Positions 18,327 through 27,083 of a DNA stretch of 64,000 nucleotides are shown here, piece by piece. The position numbers and the translations under genes were made by a program. The notes under the pieces are model-generated. The model was given only the letters and a program-made list of their open reading frames with translations. It was not told where the DNA came from and did no database searches. The first letter of the stretch is position 1; each line of letters begins with the position of its first letter. Source of the DNA: Flavobacterium sp. HSC-32F16 (GTDB taxonomy: Bacteria > Bacteroidota > Bacteroidia > Flavobacteriales > Flavobacteriaceae); assembly GCF_024171645.1 (NCBI RefSeq), contig NZ_JALKAC010000004.1, positions 310,001 to 374,000 of the forward strand, written 5' to 3'.

Positions 18327-18365
18327 AAATCCCTAATAAGTTTTTGAAAAATATATTAGGGATTT
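18327..18365. terminator. Bidirectional terminator
   Basis: AAATCCCTAATA (18327-18338) pairs with TATTAGGGATTT (18354-18365) between two convergent genes. Confidence 0.8.
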
Positions 18366-18381
18366 TTCATTTGAAAGTTTT

Positions 18382-18738
18382 TTATTCCGCAGATGGAATA
18401 TCTTCTAAACGATAATAAATTTTTAATCCTCTTTCCTTGGCAATACGAACATCGTTATCTGCTCCTTTTGATTCACCTTCAAGCCGAAGAACCGCGTCGC
18501 ATTTTTCAAGAAGTCGATGAGCTGTCGGATATTGTATTTCATCCCAAATACTGTCTCCAATAAATTTAGATCCTGCTAAATGGAGCAATGGCAAAGCCAG
18601 CCATTCGCCTATTACAGGTAAATGTCCCATTCTGAATAATGGAAGAGCTGCGGCTTCTAGTTTTTCTAAATTTTGCTGAATCAATTTAGGGTCGTCATTT
18701 GTTCCGCCTCTATAAGGCCCTGCAATGAGTATAAGCAT
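18382..18738 (-). CDS. DUF4406-like / nucleoside 2-deoxyribosyltransferase-fold protein
   Basis: A 118-residue protein starting MLILIAGPYRGG, the nucleotide-binding start of the 2-deoxyribosyltransferase/TIR-like fold. A mid-region GESKGADNDVRIAKERG matches the expected acidic motif in DUF4406-like members. It may act on nucleosides or nucleotides, but no enzyme activity can be given from sequence. It stands between terminators and looks monocistronic. Confidence 0.65.
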   Translation of the reverse strand: MLILIAGPYRGGTNDDPKLIQQNLEKLEAAALPLFRMGHLPVIGEWLALPLLHLAGSKFIGDSIWDEIQYPTAHRLLEKCDAVLRLEGESKGADNDVRIAKERGLKIYYRLEDIPSAE

Positions 18739-18810
18739 ATTGTTTTATTTTTTACAAAGCACGTAAAGTAGTTACAGCAAAAAAATAATGTAGTTTAATA
18801 AAAACGCTTA

Positions 18811-19407
18811 TTATTTCTTATTTGCTCTTATCATACTTAAAAACTCAGGTGTAATCCCTAAATAAGAGGCGATTTGCTTTTGTTTGATTTGTTTTGAGAC
18901 TTCGGGATATTTTTCTAAAAAAATATAATAACGTTGTTCTGCCGAAAGTGAAAGGTTTTGAATAACTCTTACTTGTTCCCGTATGTATGCATTTTGCATT
19001 ATGATTCTAAAAAAGCGTTCAAACTTGGGGATTTTGATATAGAGATTATCTAAATCTTCTTTTTTTAACTGCAATATCAAGCTTTCCTCTATGGTTTCAA
19101 TATTTAACATTGCAGGCTGCTGGTTTATAAAACACGCCATGTCTGTTATCCACCAATCAGCAGCGGCAAACATAATGGTTGATTCTTTTCCTTCAGAGTC
19201 TCTGTAAAATGATCTTAGAGTTCCGGATAAAACAAAATTGATTGATCGGCAGATTTCTCCTTCTTTTAAAATAATGCTTTTTTTTGGGTATTTCTTTTCG
19301 GTTAGAATAGAAAGGAAATACGAAATTTCGTTTTCGTCCAGCGAAATGTGTTTGGATACATTTTTTAAAATCAGATTTTGAGGCATTTTATTTTGTAAGA
19401 TTTTCAA
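18811..19407 (-). CDS. Crp/Fnr-family transcriptional regulator
   Basis: A 198-residue protein. A cyclic-nucleotide-binding beta-roll covers about 30-115 (SIILKEGEICRSINFVLSGTLRSFY). A short winged-helix region ends in QKQIASYLGITPEFLSMI. The CNMP pocket lacks the canonical RxS cAMP contact, which is usual for Bacteroidota members, so the effector is unknown. An alternative start at the second Met (MPQNLILKN) is 7 codons in. It lies just past the ilvE terminator. Confidence 0.85.
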   Translation of the reverse strand: MKILQNKMPQNLILKNVSKHISLDENEISYFLSILTEKKYPKKSIILKEGEICRSINFVLSGTLRSFYRDSEGKESTIMFAAADWWITDMACFINQQPAMLNIETIEESLILQLKKEDLDNLYIKIPKFERFFRIIMQNAYIREQVRVIQNLSLSAEQRYYIFLEKYPEVSKQIKQKQIASYLGITPEFLSMIRANKK

Positions 19408-19426
19408 ACAAATGTATGTAAAAAAG

Positions 19427-19455
19427 AAGCCCGACGTATCAAAACGCCGGGCTTA
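19427..19455 (-). terminator. Terminator of ilvE
   Basis: AAGCCCGACGT...ACGCCGGGCTT (19427-19455) is followed by a T run on the minus strand and lies 20 bp past the ilvE stop. Confidence 0.8.
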
Positions 19456-19476
19456 ATATCTATAAAAATAGTTTGC

Positions 19477-20547
19477 TTATTGAACTTTTACAGTCCATCC
19501 GTAAGTATCTTCAGAAAGTTTGTTTTGAAGACTTGTTAATTTTTCTTTTAAGAATGAAGCATATGAATTCTCAATTGGAGCTAATTCAAAATATTCATCT
19601 TTATATGAGAAACCTTTAATTACACTGATAACTGCGGCAGTTCCAGCTCCAAAAATTTCTTTTAAAGATCCGTTTTTAGCAGCTTCAACTAATTCAGTAA
19701 CGATAACAGGACGAACTTCAACATTCAATCCTTCTTTTTCTGCCATTGCAATTAAACTTTTTCGGGTAATACCATCTAAAATTCTTTCGCTTGTTGGTGC
19801 TGTTAATAAAGTATCGTTGATTCTGAAGAAAACGTTCATTGTTCCCGCTTCTTCCAGTTTTGTGTGTGTAGCATCGTCAGTCCAAATAACTTGCTGGAAA
19901 CCATCTTTGTTTGCTAAGTTAGTTGGGTAAAACTGCGCAGCATAGTTTCCTGCCGCTTTTGCAGCGCCAATTCCGCCATTTGCAGCTCTACTGTAATGTT
20001 CAGCAATAATAACTTTTACTTCACCACCATAATATGATTTTGCAGGAGAAAGTAAAATCATGAATTTATATTCGTCAGATGGATTTGCGATAACGCCAGG
20101 TCCTGTAGCAATCATAAAAGGACGGATATACATACTCGATCCGTTTCCTCTCTGGATCCATTCCTGATCGATTTTTAATAATTCATTTAAACCCTCCAGG
20201 AAAATATCTTCCGGAACTTCCGGCATTGCCATACGAACAGCAGAATTATTGAAACGTTTGTAGTTTTCATCAGGTCTAAACAACCAAACATCATTATTTT
20301 CATCTTTATAAGCTTTCATTCCTTCAAAAATAGCTTGACCGTAATGAAAGACTTTAGAAGACGGATCCATTAAAATAGGAGCATAAGGCTTAATGACCGG
20401 AGTCTGCCATTGTCCGTTTTTGTAATCACATTCAAATAAATGGTCTGTAAATACAGCACCAAAGCTTAAGTTTTCAAAGTCTACAGAGCTTATCTTAGAC
20501 GATTCAGCTTTTCTGATTTCAATTTTGCTTGTTTGAGTTGTACTCAT
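19477..20547 (-). CDS. ilvE: Branched-chain amino acid aminotransferase
   Basis: A 356-residue fold-type IV PLP enzyme of the eukaryotic-like BCAT subgroup. It has the HYGQAIFEGMKAY motif and AAGNYAAQFYPTNLANKDGF, which holds the region around the PLP-binding Lys, then EEAGTMNVFF and the TSERILDGITR motif. It transfers the amino group between leucine, isoleucine or valine and 2-oxoglutarate in the cytosol. It is monocistronic, with a terminator behind it and 310 bp of non-coding DNA in front. Confidence 0.95.
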   Translation of the reverse strand: MSTTQTSKIEIRKAESSKISSVDFENLSFGAVFTDHLFECDYKNGQWQTPVIKPYAPILMDPSSKVFHYGQAIFEGMKAYKDENNDVWLFRPDENYKRFNNSAVRMAMPEVPEDIFLEGLNELLKIDQEWIQRGNGSSMYIRPFMIATGPGVIANPSDEYKFMILLSPAKSYYGGEVKVIIAEHYSRAANGGIGAAKAAGNYAAQFYPTNLANKDGFQQVIWTDDATHTKLEEAGTMNVFFRINDTLLTAPTSERILDGITRKSLIAMAEKEGLNVEVRPVIVTELVEAAKNGSLKEIFGAGTAAVISVIKGFSYKDEYFELAPIENSYASFLKEKLTSLQNKLSEDTYGWTVKVQ

Positions 20548-20796
20548 AATTATGTAAAGTTTTTATCTAATTTGTATTCTTTCAAATGAAAATCTAAGGT
20601 AATGATCTGATGAAGAATAGGTTTTGTTGAATGCAAAATTACGGAAAAATATATAATTTACTTGGTAAAACTGCATTAATTCCTGTGTTTGACTGAGATT
20701 TATTTATCTTATAATAAACCTAAAATTTTTGCGAAGTTTTATAAAGAATTTATGAAAAAACTGTCGTTTTTTAAGGCTTTACGCATTTGTTTTGAT

Positions 20797-20804
20797 TAAA
20801 TTTG
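20797..20804 (+). promoter_or_regulatory. -7 box upstream of mnmD
   Basis: TAAATTTG matches TAnnTTTG and lies 53 nt before the GTG start of mnmD. The rest of the 310-bp gap between ilvE and mnmD shows nothing else I can support. Confidence 0.55.
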
Positions 20805-20857
20805 ACTGATAAAATGGGCTCAAAATCAGTAAAACTCCATTGTAAAATTCGAAAATT

Positions 20858-21523
20858 GTGAAAAGAGAAATAATTAAAACGCTAGATGGTTCAACTACAA
20901 TTCATTTAGAAGAATGGAACGAAAGTTATCATTCTAAACACGGTGCAATTCAGGAAGCGAAACATGTATTTATAAAAAATGGTTTGTCTTTATTTGATAA
21001 TAATCCTGTTTCTATTCTTGAAATTGGTTTTGGAACTGGCTTAAATGCTTTTATTACTTTTTTAGAATCAGAACATAAGCAACAACCAATAGATTATGTT
21101 GGAGTAGAGGCATATCCTGTCAATGCAGATGAAGTTTTGGCAATGAATTATGTTGCGGAACTTGAAGCATTGGAATTTGATAATATTTTCCAAAAAATGC
21201 ATAAAACAGAATGGGATAAGAAAATAGAAATTAGCAGCAAATTCTCGTTAACCAAAAGGAAACAATTTTTTGATGAAATAGACGATTTAGAAATTTTTGA
21301 TTTGATTTACTTTGATGCCTTCGGATATCGCGTACAGCCGGAGCTTTGGAGTACTGAAATTTTTCAGAAAATGTATAATAGTTTAAAACCAAATGGAGTC
21401 CTTGTTACTTATGCAGCTCGCGGAGTTGTTAAAAGAAGCATGATTTCTGTAGGATTTACTGTCGAAAAATTAGCCGGCCCTCCGGGAAAGCGAGAAATGT
21501 TTAGGGCCTTTAAAAAGGTTTAA
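20858..21523 (+). CDS. mnmD: tRNA (mnm5s2U34)-methyltransferase MnmD
   Basis: A 221-residue SAM-dependent methyltransferase of the MnmD type, equal to the N-terminal half of enteric MnmC without the FAD oxidase domain. The SAM loop is ILEIGFGTGLNAF, preceded by an EEWNESYHSKHGA segment typical of the family. FDAFGYRVQPELWS and AARGVVKRSM lie in the C-half. It makes the last methylation of the wobble uridine modification of tRNAs for split-box codons. The start is GTG, since no ATG fits in frame upstream. Confidence 0.9.
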   Translation: MKREIIKTLDGSTTIHLEEWNESYHSKHGAIQEAKHVFIKNGLSLFDNNPVSILEIGFGTGLNAFITFLESEHKQQPIDYVGVEAYPVNADEVLAMNYVAELEALEFDNIFQKMHKTEWDKKIEISSKFSLTKRKQFFDEIDDLEIFDLIYFDAFGYRVQPELWSTEIFQKMYNSLKPNGVLVTYAARGVVKRSMISVGFTVEKLAGPPGKREMFRAFKKV

Positions 21524-21635
21524 GTTCTTTATTTATAACGGTTCTATATTGATTTATCCGTTTTAAGAAAACGGTTTCGTTGATAAATGTTTTAAAAAAA
21601 TAAGTTAAATTAAATACTAATGAATGATATTTGTT

Positions 21636-21643
21636 TACATTTG
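21636..21643 (+). promoter_or_regulatory. -7 box that fixes the start of the next small gene
   Basis: TACATTTG is a full TAnnTTTG match. Transcription would start near 21648, inside the longer frame that begins at 21624, so translation must start at the ATG at 21690. Confidence 0.6.
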
Positions 21644-21689
21644 TTGCGAGTTTAAAAATATAGATAACCCCCAAAAATCTTATTTTATT

Positions 21690-21887
21690 ATGTCTAAAAT
21701 GATGTTTGATTACACGAAATCAATACTTGAAAGAGTAAGTTTCGATCCGATACTTTTCTGCAAAGAATTAGAAAAAGCTATCAAAACCCTGTTGCCATAC
21801 GAAATGGAACAATTGCAAGAATGGTTATTGAATTTTATTATTGAAAAACCAGAATTAAAACAAAGTCTGCTACTAATTAAAGTATAA
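21690..21887 (+). CDS. Conserved small helical protein, 65 aa
   Basis: From ATG 21690 the product is 65 residues: MSKMMFDYTKSILERVSFDP, then LFCKELEKAIKTLLPYEM, then a short tail ending QSLLLIKV. It is helical and soluble. The upstream in-frame ATG at 21624 would put the promoter's -7 element inside the gene and adds a non-coding-looking extension, so I reject it. A GGAGCC hairpin terminator follows at once. Function unknown. The shape resembles small stress or regulatory proteins, but nothing specific can be claimed. Confidence 0.75.
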   Translation: MSKMMFDYTKSILERVSFDPILFCKELEKAIKTLLPYEMEQLQEWLLNFIIEKPELKQSLLLIKV

Positions 21888-21890
21888 AAG

Positions 21891-21917
21891 AAAAGGAGCC
21901 CAATTGGCTCCTTTTTT
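21891..21917. terminator. Bidirectional terminator
   Basis: AAAAGGAGCC (21891-21900) pairs with GGCTCCTTTT (21906-21915), between the small gene and the convergent oxyR. Confidence 0.85.
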
Positions 21918-21922
21918 TATGT

Positions 21923-22864
21923 TTACTTTTTTTGCAGCGGACTAATGATTTGAACATTCTGAAAAACAATGGCGCCCTTTACAACACCGGCAATTGTAGA
22001 TCGTAATGCATCAATAATTTGCATTTTTAACTCGCTCTTTGGGTAAATCAAACTTACCTCTCGAGCAGGTTTTGGTTCCTTAAAGTTTCGTAGTTTCAGT
22101 TTATCAGATTCTTTTAAGTCTAAGGTGTGCAAGTACGGAAGTAATGTTGTGCCCAAACCTTCATCGGCTAATTTTATTAAAGTTTCAAAACTGCCGCTTT
22201 GAATCTGAAAATTATTTTGGTCAATGTCAGTGCCGTTTTTGCATAAATTTAAAATTCCGTCTCTAAAACAATGTCCGTCTTGTAAAAGAAGGATTTCATT
22301 GATATTCAAATCAGCAACTTCAATTTCTTCTTTTTGAAAACTATGATGATGTTCTGGAATATAAGCTACGAAAGGCTCAAAATACAAGACGATTTCTTTT
22401 ATCTTTTCATCTTCCAGCGGTGTTGCAGCGATTGCGGCATCAAGATGACCATTTTTTAGTTTTATGATAATTTCATCAGTATTGAGTTCCTCAATAAGTA
22501 ATTTAACTTTTGGATATTTTTTGATGAAATTATTTAAGAACATTGGCAAAAGCGTTGGCATAATGGTTGGAATAATTCCTAAACGAAATTCCCCTCCAAT
22601 AAAACCTTTTTGCTGTTCTACAATATCTTTAATTCTGTCAGCTTCATTTACAATATTTTTAGCCTGATTTACAATCTTCTGTCCAATATCTGTAAGCTGG
22701 ATTGGTTTCTTGCTTCTGTCGAAAATTAAAATATTAAGTTCTTCTTCAATTTTTTGAATCTGCATACTTAATGTGGGCTGTGTTACGAAACACTTTTCGG
22801 CAGCAAGTGTAAAGTTTTTATGTTCTGCAACAGCTAATACATATTGTAATTGAGTTATTGTCAT
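21923..22864 (-). CDS. oxyR: LysR-type hydrogen-peroxide sensor OxyR
   Basis: A 313-residue LysR regulator with an N-terminal winged helix (about 1-60) and a LysR substrate domain. The stretch HCFRDGILNLC holds two cysteines in the positions of the redox pair of enteric OxyR (Cys199 and Cys208), eight residues apart, and GLGTTLLP follows as in OxyR. It should form a disulfide on peroxide stress and activate defence genes. It is transcribed divergently from dps across a 109-bp gap, a common arrangement for peroxide control of dps. Confidence 0.9.
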   Translation of the reverse strand: MTITQLQYVLAVAEHKNFTLAAEKCFVTQPTLSMQIQKIEEELNILIFDRSKKPIQLTDIGQKIVNQAKNIVNEADRIKDIVEQQKGFIGGEFRLGIIPTIMPTLLPMFLNNFIKKYPKVKLLIEELNTDEIIIKLKNGHLDAAIAATPLEDEKIKEIVLYFEPFVAYIPEHHHSFQKEEIEVADLNINEILLLQDGHCFRDGILNLCKNGTDIDQNNFQIQSGSFETLIKLADEGLGTTLLPYLHTLDLKESDKLKLRNFKEPKPAREVSLIYPKSELKMQIIDALRSTIAGVVKGAIVFQNVQIISPLQKK

Positions 22865-22936
22865 TTTGATAGTAATTTTTGATGCAAAAATAAGTAAATA
22901 TAATTTTTTTTTATAATTTTTTTAATCAAGTTGCTT

Positions 22937-22944
22937 TAAATTTG
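22937..22944 (+). promoter_or_regulatory. -7 box of dps
   Basis: TAAATTTG lies 30 nt before the dps start in the oxyR/dps divergent gap. The AT-rich tract upstream (22895-22925) is the likely OxyR binding area, which is an inference from layout. Confidence 0.6.
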
Positions 22945-22973
22945 TAGTAACTTAGTTATTAAAATACAAGATT

Positions 22974-23453
22974 ATGAAAACAAATATTTTAGGATTACCT
23001 GTAAAAGAGTCACAATTGTTAGTAGAAGAATTAAATGTACTATTGTCTAATTTTCAAGTTTACTACCAGAATTTAAGAGGAATTCATTGGAATATTCGTG
23101 GAAAACGTTTCTTTGATCTTCATGTAAAATTCGAAGAACTTTATACAGATTCACAATTAAAAATAGATATGATTGCTGAGAGAGTTTTAACAATTGGAGG
23201 CACTCCGTTACATACTTTTGAAGATTACATCAAAAACAACAAATTAACAGTTGGAAAAAATATCTCAAACGATGAAAAAGCGGTTCACTTAATTGTAACT
23301 TCATTATCAGATTTATTGAAAATTGAAAGAGAAATTTTGAAAAAATCGGATGAAATTAACGATGAAGGTACAAATTCGATGATGAGTGACTTTATTGCAG
23401 AGCAGGAAAAAACCATTTGGATGATGAATGCCTGGTTAGACGAAACTTTGTAA
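22974..23453 (+). CDS. dps: Dps-family ferritin-like DNA-protection protein
   Basis: A 159-residue four-helix bundle. The inter-subunit ferroxidase ligands are in NLRGIHWNIRGKRFFDLH (His) and FEELYTDSQLKIDMIAERV (Asp/Glu), as in Dps proteins. It would oxidise Fe(II) with peroxide and store iron in a dodecamer, protecting DNA. It is divergent from oxyR and followed by a strong terminator, so it is monocistronic and probably peroxide-induced. Confidence 0.95.
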   Translation: MKTNILGLPVKESQLLVEELNVLLSNFQVYYQNLRGIHWNIRGKRFFDLHVKFEELYTDSQLKIDMIAERVLTIGGTPLHTFEDYIKNNKLTVGKNISNDEKAVHLIVTSLSDLLKIEREILKKSDEINDEGTNSMMSDFIAEQEKTIWMMNAWLDETL

Positions 23454-23474
23454 TAAGTTGTTTGTTAATATATT

Positions 23475-23513
23475 AAAAAGCAGAATGATCGCGTTTGATC
23501 ATTCTGCTTTTCT
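23475..23513 (+). terminator. Terminator of dps
   Basis: A perfect 15-bp stem, AAAAGCAGAATGATC with GATCATTCTGCTTTT around GCGTTT, is followed by a T-rich tail. Confidence 0.9.
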
Positions 23514-23551
23514 TTTTTTGTTAAAATTGTATAAAATTTTTGCCTTACGGC

Positions 23552-23581
23552 TTTGATTTTATTTGTTTAACGCTATTTTTG
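23552..23581 (+). promoter_or_regulatory. Promoter placing the start next to a possible leaderless ATG
   Basis: TTTG (23552-23555), 18 nt, then TATTTTTG (23574-23581) is a full consensus. The predicted transcript start falls at about 23585-23588, on or next to the ATG at 23587, so the mRNA may have almost no leader. Confidence 0.55.
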
Positions 23582-23586
23582 TTTCG

Positions 23587-23868
23587 ATGAAAATACTAGC
23601 CCGCATATTATTATTCATATTTGTTGCCTTCTTATCGACCCCGACAATTGTTCAGGCGATAAAGAAAGGGAATAGTACGTGCGTATCTTTTAGTATTGCC
23701 GAAGAAGAGGTTCATAAAGAACTTAAAAATATCGTGCATCCTGTTGTATTAGAACATGAAATGCTAATACCGGTTTACATTGAAAAGAAAACGATAGTTT
23801 CTGAAAACATCGTAAAATTAGATAATATTTCTCCGAGCATATTTGCTCCCCCTCCCAATTTAGTATAA
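23587..23868 (+). CDS. Small exported protein, 93 aa
   Basis: From ATG 23587 the product starts MKILARILLFIFVAFLSTP, a signal peptide. The body then has EEEVHKELKNIVHPVV, a lone Cys in NSTCVSF and a Pro-rich end (SIFAPPPNLV). The upstream ATG at 23563 would start before the promoter's -7 box and is rejected. It precedes the SulP transporter by 81 bp in the same direction. I do not recognise a function. Co-location suggests a periplasmic accessory of the bicarbonate or anion module, which is only an inference. Confidence 0.65.
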   Translation: MKILARILLFIFVAFLSTPTIVQAIKKGNSTCVSFSIAEEEVHKELKNIVHPVVLEHEMLIPVYIEKKTIVSENIVKLDNISPSIFAPPPNLV

Positions 23869-23949
23869 TACTTCCGATTATTTGAAGAATAACTGCATTT
23901 ATATAAAAGTGCAGCAAGTTTCTAATGTATTCATTTTTAGTATTGTATT

Positions 23950-25599
23950 ATGACAAAAAAAATCAATCTTTTTGCCAACCTTAAATCTGACTTTGCTTCA
24001 GGTTTAGTGGTTTTCTTGGTGGCTCTTCCATTGTGTTTAGGTATTGCAATGGCTTCTGGAGCGCCGTTATTTTCTGGAATTATTGCGGGTGTTATTGGTG
24101 GTATTGTGGTTGGGTATTTAAGCCAGTCGCATATCAGCGTTTCAGGTCCTGCCGCTGGATTAACAGCTATTATATTAACCGCTATTACTGATTTTGGCGC
24201 TTTTGATGTGTTTTTACTGTCTGTATTTATTGCAGGAATAATTCAATTAGCATTAGGATTTTTAAAAGCCGGAAGTATATCTAATTATTTTCCAACTAAC
24301 GTAATCGAAGGAATGCTGGCGGGTATTGGAATTATTATTATTCTAAAACAAATACCACATGCTTTTGGTTACGATGCTGATTTTGAAGGTGATCAGGCTT
24401 TTATTCAAAACGACGGAAGCAATTCATTTTCATTTCTTTTTGATGTCTTAAATCACATTCATTTGGGTGCTGTTTTAATTTCGGTGATTTCACTTGTCAT
24501 TTTGATTTCATGGGATAAAGTTCAGTTTTTGAAGAGATTAAAATTAGTTCCGGGTGCACTGGTTGCGGTTATCTTAGGAGTAGTATTAAACGAATTTTTT
24601 ATATCTACAGGAAGCTCATTGGCAATTGCAAAAGAGCATTTGGTTTCGTTGCCAGTTCCAAAATCTTTTGACGAATTTAAGTCTATTCTAATTACACCTA
24701 ATTTTGCTGCTATAACAAATCCTCAGGTTTGGGTTGTAGCAGTTACAATTGCCATTGTAGCTTCTATAGAAACACTTTTGTGTATTGAAGCTTCGGACAG
24801 AATGGACGTTCAAAAACGTTACACAAATACTAACGTTGAGCTTAGAGCACAGGGAGTTGGTAATATTGTAAGTTCACTTTTGGGCGGATTACCAATGACA
24901 TCAGTTGTAGTTAGATCATCTGCAAACAATAATGCAGGTGCAAAATCTAAAATGTCAGCCATTATTCATGGTGTACTTTTATTAATAAGTGTTTTATCGA
25001 TTCCGGCAATTTTAAACAAAATTCCATTGGCAACTTTGGCTACTGTTTTAATTTTGGTTGGATATAAATTAGCAAAACCAGCAACCTTTATGCATTTCTG
25101 GGAAAAGGGAAAATACCAGTTTGTCCCTTTTATTGCAACTTTGGTCTTTGTCGTTGCGACAGATTTGCTTAAAGGAGTTGCTTTAGGAATTATCATTAGT
25201 ATCATTTTTGTTTTAAGAGGAAACTTAAAAAGAGCTTACAACTTTAAAAAAGAAGAATACGAAGACGGTGATATTATTCATATCGACTTAGCGCAGGAAG
25301 TTTCGTTCTTGAATAAAGCAGCGATAAAACAAACTTTAAGTGAGATTCCTGAAAATTCAAAAGTAGTAATCAATGCACACGATACAGAGTATATTGCACA
25401 CGATGTACTGGATTTAATTCGTGAGTTTAAAGAAACACGTGCTATTGACGAAAATATTAAAGTAAAGCTTACCGGATTTAAGGAAGCTTATGAATTAGAA
25501 AATACCCCTATAAACAACAATCATGTTACAATTGAACATTATTATGATGTTGCAAAAAGAGCTTTGGTGAAAAAAGAAGGAGTTAAAGAAGATTTTTAA
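23950..25599 (+). CDS. SulP-family anion (bicarbonate/sulfate) transporter
   Basis: A 549-residue protein with about 12-14 transmembrane helices (GLVVFLVALPLCLGIAMASG at the start, SQSHISVSGPAAGLTAI as the SulP signature) and a C-terminal STAS-like domain (about 440-540). It is followed 120 bp later by a beta-carbonic anhydrase gene. In bacteria this pair commonly means bicarbonate uptake or pH/CO2 balance, as in BicA-type systems. Sulfate or other anions remain possible. Confidence 0.88.
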   Translation: MTKKINLFANLKSDFASGLVVFLVALPLCLGIAMASGAPLFSGIIAGVIGGIVVGYLSQSHISVSGPAAGLTAIILTAITDFGAFDVFLLSVFIAGIIQLALGFLKAGSISNYFPTNVIEGMLAGIGIIIILKQIPHAFGYDADFEGDQAFIQNDGSNSFSFLFDVLNHIHLGAVLISVISLVILISWDKVQFLKRLKLVPGALVAVILGVVLNEFFISTGSSLAIAKEHLVSLPVPKSFDEFKSILITPNFAAITNPQVWVVAVTIAIVASIETLLCIEASDRMDVQKRYTNTNVELRAQGVGNIVSSLLGGLPMTSVVVRSSANNNAGAKSKMSAIIHGVLLLISVLSIPAILNKIPLATLATVLILVGYKLAKPATFMHFWEKGKYQFVPFIATLVFVVATDLLKGVALGIIISIIFVLRGNLKRAYNFKKEEYEDGDIIHIDLAQEVSFLNKAAIKQTLSEIPENSKVVINAHDTEYIAHDVLDLIREFKETRAIDENIKVKLTGFKEAYELENTPINNNHVTIEHYYDVAKRALVKKEGVKEDF

Positions 25600-25719
25600 A
25601 CAAATTATATAAATAAAGATATTTATCAGGCTTGAGAACTATCAAAATTTAAATAACTTTACACTAAAAGTCTTTTTGATATGCTTAGGCATTGATAATT
25701 CCAAAAAACTAAAAAAAAG

Positions 25720-26355
25720 ATGAGAAAGTTTTATGAACAAATACTAGAGAACAATAAAAAATGGGTCGAAGATTCTTTAGCAAAAGATCCTAATTATTTT
25801 GCTGATTTAGCAAAAGGACAATCGCCGCCTTTGTTATGGATTGGATGTTCTGACAGTCGTGTTCCTGCTAACGAAATTATTGGTGCTAAACCGGGAGAAG
25901 TATTTGTACACAGAAATATTGCAAACATGGTCGTTCACTCAGATATGAATATGTTAAGTGTACTGGATTATGCAGTAAATGTTTTAAAAGTAAAACACGT
26001 TATCGTGTGCGGACATTATGGATGCGGTGGTGTAAAAGCGGCTATGGGACAGCAGTCTGTTGGGATTATTGACAACTGGCTTCGTCATATTAAAGATGAA
26101 TACCGTTTACATGATAAATATTTAAATTCAATTACTGATGAAACAGAGCGTTTTAATGCCTTTGTAGAAATCAATGCAAAAGAACAGGTTTATAACTTAG
26201 CCAAAACTTCGATTGTACAAGGAGCTTGGAAAAGCGGTCAGGATTTAATGCTTCACGGATGGGTTTACGGATTAAATTCTGGTTTTGTAACCGATTTAAA
26301 TGTTACCATTGGTTCAAACGAAGAACTGGATTCAGTATATCAGCTTGATCTTTAA
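25720..26355 (+). CDS. Beta-class carbonic anhydrase
   Basis: A 211-residue beta-CA. The zinc ligands are Cys in WIGCSDSRVP, His in VCGHYGCGG and the Cys two residues after that Gly. The Asp/Arg dyad is in CSDSRV. It hydrates CO2 to bicarbonate in the cytosol. It lies 120 bp behind the SulP transporter gene, probably the same transcript, and ends in a bidirectional hairpin that is part of a repeat found again at 28 kb. Confidence 0.95.
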   Translation: MRKFYEQILENNKKWVEDSLAKDPNYFADLAKGQSPPLLWIGCSDSRVPANEIIGAKPGEVFVHRNIANMVVHSDMNMLSVLDYAVNVLKVKHVIVCGHYGCGGVKAAMGQQSVGIIDNWLRHIKDEYRLHDKYLNSITDETERFNAFVEINAKEQVYNLAKTSIVQGAWKSGQDLMLHGWVYGLNSGFVTDLNVTIGSNEELDSVYQLDL

Positions 26356-26370
26356 TATATAAAAAAAGAA

Positions 26371-26396
26371 ATCGCCTCAAAAGGGCGATTTTTTTT
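26371..26396. terminator. Terminator copy A (left edge of the cassette)
   Basis: ATCGCC-TCAAAA-GGGCGAT with an eight-T tail. It is nearly the same as the hairpin at 28068-28095. Confidence 0.8.
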
Positions 26397-26404
26397 ATTC
26401 GTTT
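26383..26404. repeat. 22-bp direct repeat, left copy
   Basis: The sequence of 26383-26404, starting GGGCGATTTTTTTTATTCGT, is identical over 22 bp to 28082-28103. It includes half of a terminator and, read on the minus strand, the last codons (Asn-Glu-stop) of the LETM1-related gene. In the right copy those codons are real. Here they are a ghost of them. Confidence 0.85.
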
Positions 26405-26407
26405 CAT

Positions 26408-27082
26408 TTAATCAAAATAGTACATTTCATATATTGACCCAGAATACCAGTACTCGCGAATATCATAGTAAGTAGAATTGTTTAAATAATTTGTAAAAAA
26501 ACGATAATAATTATCTGTGTCAGAATAATAAATTATGGTTTTATAATTATCAATCTTATATATTGTAGGGTAATTTTTTGTGCTATTCTGTTCGTATAAC
26601 GGTTTTGTTGGAATGTTAATATTGTGATAGTACTTGAGTATTTTTTCTTTACTTGTTAAATCAGGAATGTTTTTATTTTGATTGTTAAAAGAGATTACAT
26701 TTATTTCTTTATAAAATAAAGAATCATTTCTAAAAAGATAAGTAATAATTGTATTACCCAATTCTTTTTTTAGATAATCAATATTTTTTTTCTTTTTAAT
26801 TGAATCTTCATAATCAAAATTCCATAATTGGGTTGGACATACTTTTCCTTCCTTATTTATTTCTGGCTTTACATTGGAATACATATCATATCTTGCAATA
26901 GATTTAATAGTATCGTCAACTTTGTCTTCATCATCTAATGTTGCGATGTATGAATATTTATAGAAACCATTTTTAATTAAATCTTGTTGAGTTATTTGTT
27001 TGGTTAAGAAATGATTTATTGTGTCTTTTTTTTGACAAGTTATAAGCGTTAGCACAACTAAAAGGATGACTATGTTTTTCAT
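26408..27082 (-). CDS. Lipoprotein of unknown function, 224 aa
   Basis: A 224-residue protein with a lipoprotein signal (VILLVVLTLITC, Cys16) and a Lys/Asn/Tyr-rich body with many beta-prone stretches (YKTIIYYSDTDNYYRFFTNYL). It starts 2 bp after the end of the broken gene on the same strand, so both belonged to one operon. The two genes fill an AT-rich cassette bounded by a 22-bp direct repeat. An immunity-type or accessory role to the upstream gene would fit the layout but is speculative. I recognise no domain. Confidence 0.65.
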   Translation of the reverse strand: MKNIVILLVVLTLITCQKKDTINHFLTKQITQQDLIKNGFYKYSYIATLDDEDKVDDTIKSIARYDMYSNVKPEINKEGKVCPTQLWNFDYEDSIKKKKNIDYLKKELGNTIITYLFRNDSLFYKEINVISFNNQNKNIPDLTSKEKILKYYHNINIPTKPLYEQNSTKNYPTIYKIDNYKTIIYYSDTDNYYRFFTNYLNNSTYYDIREYWYSGSIYEMYYFD

Positions 27083-27083
27083 A

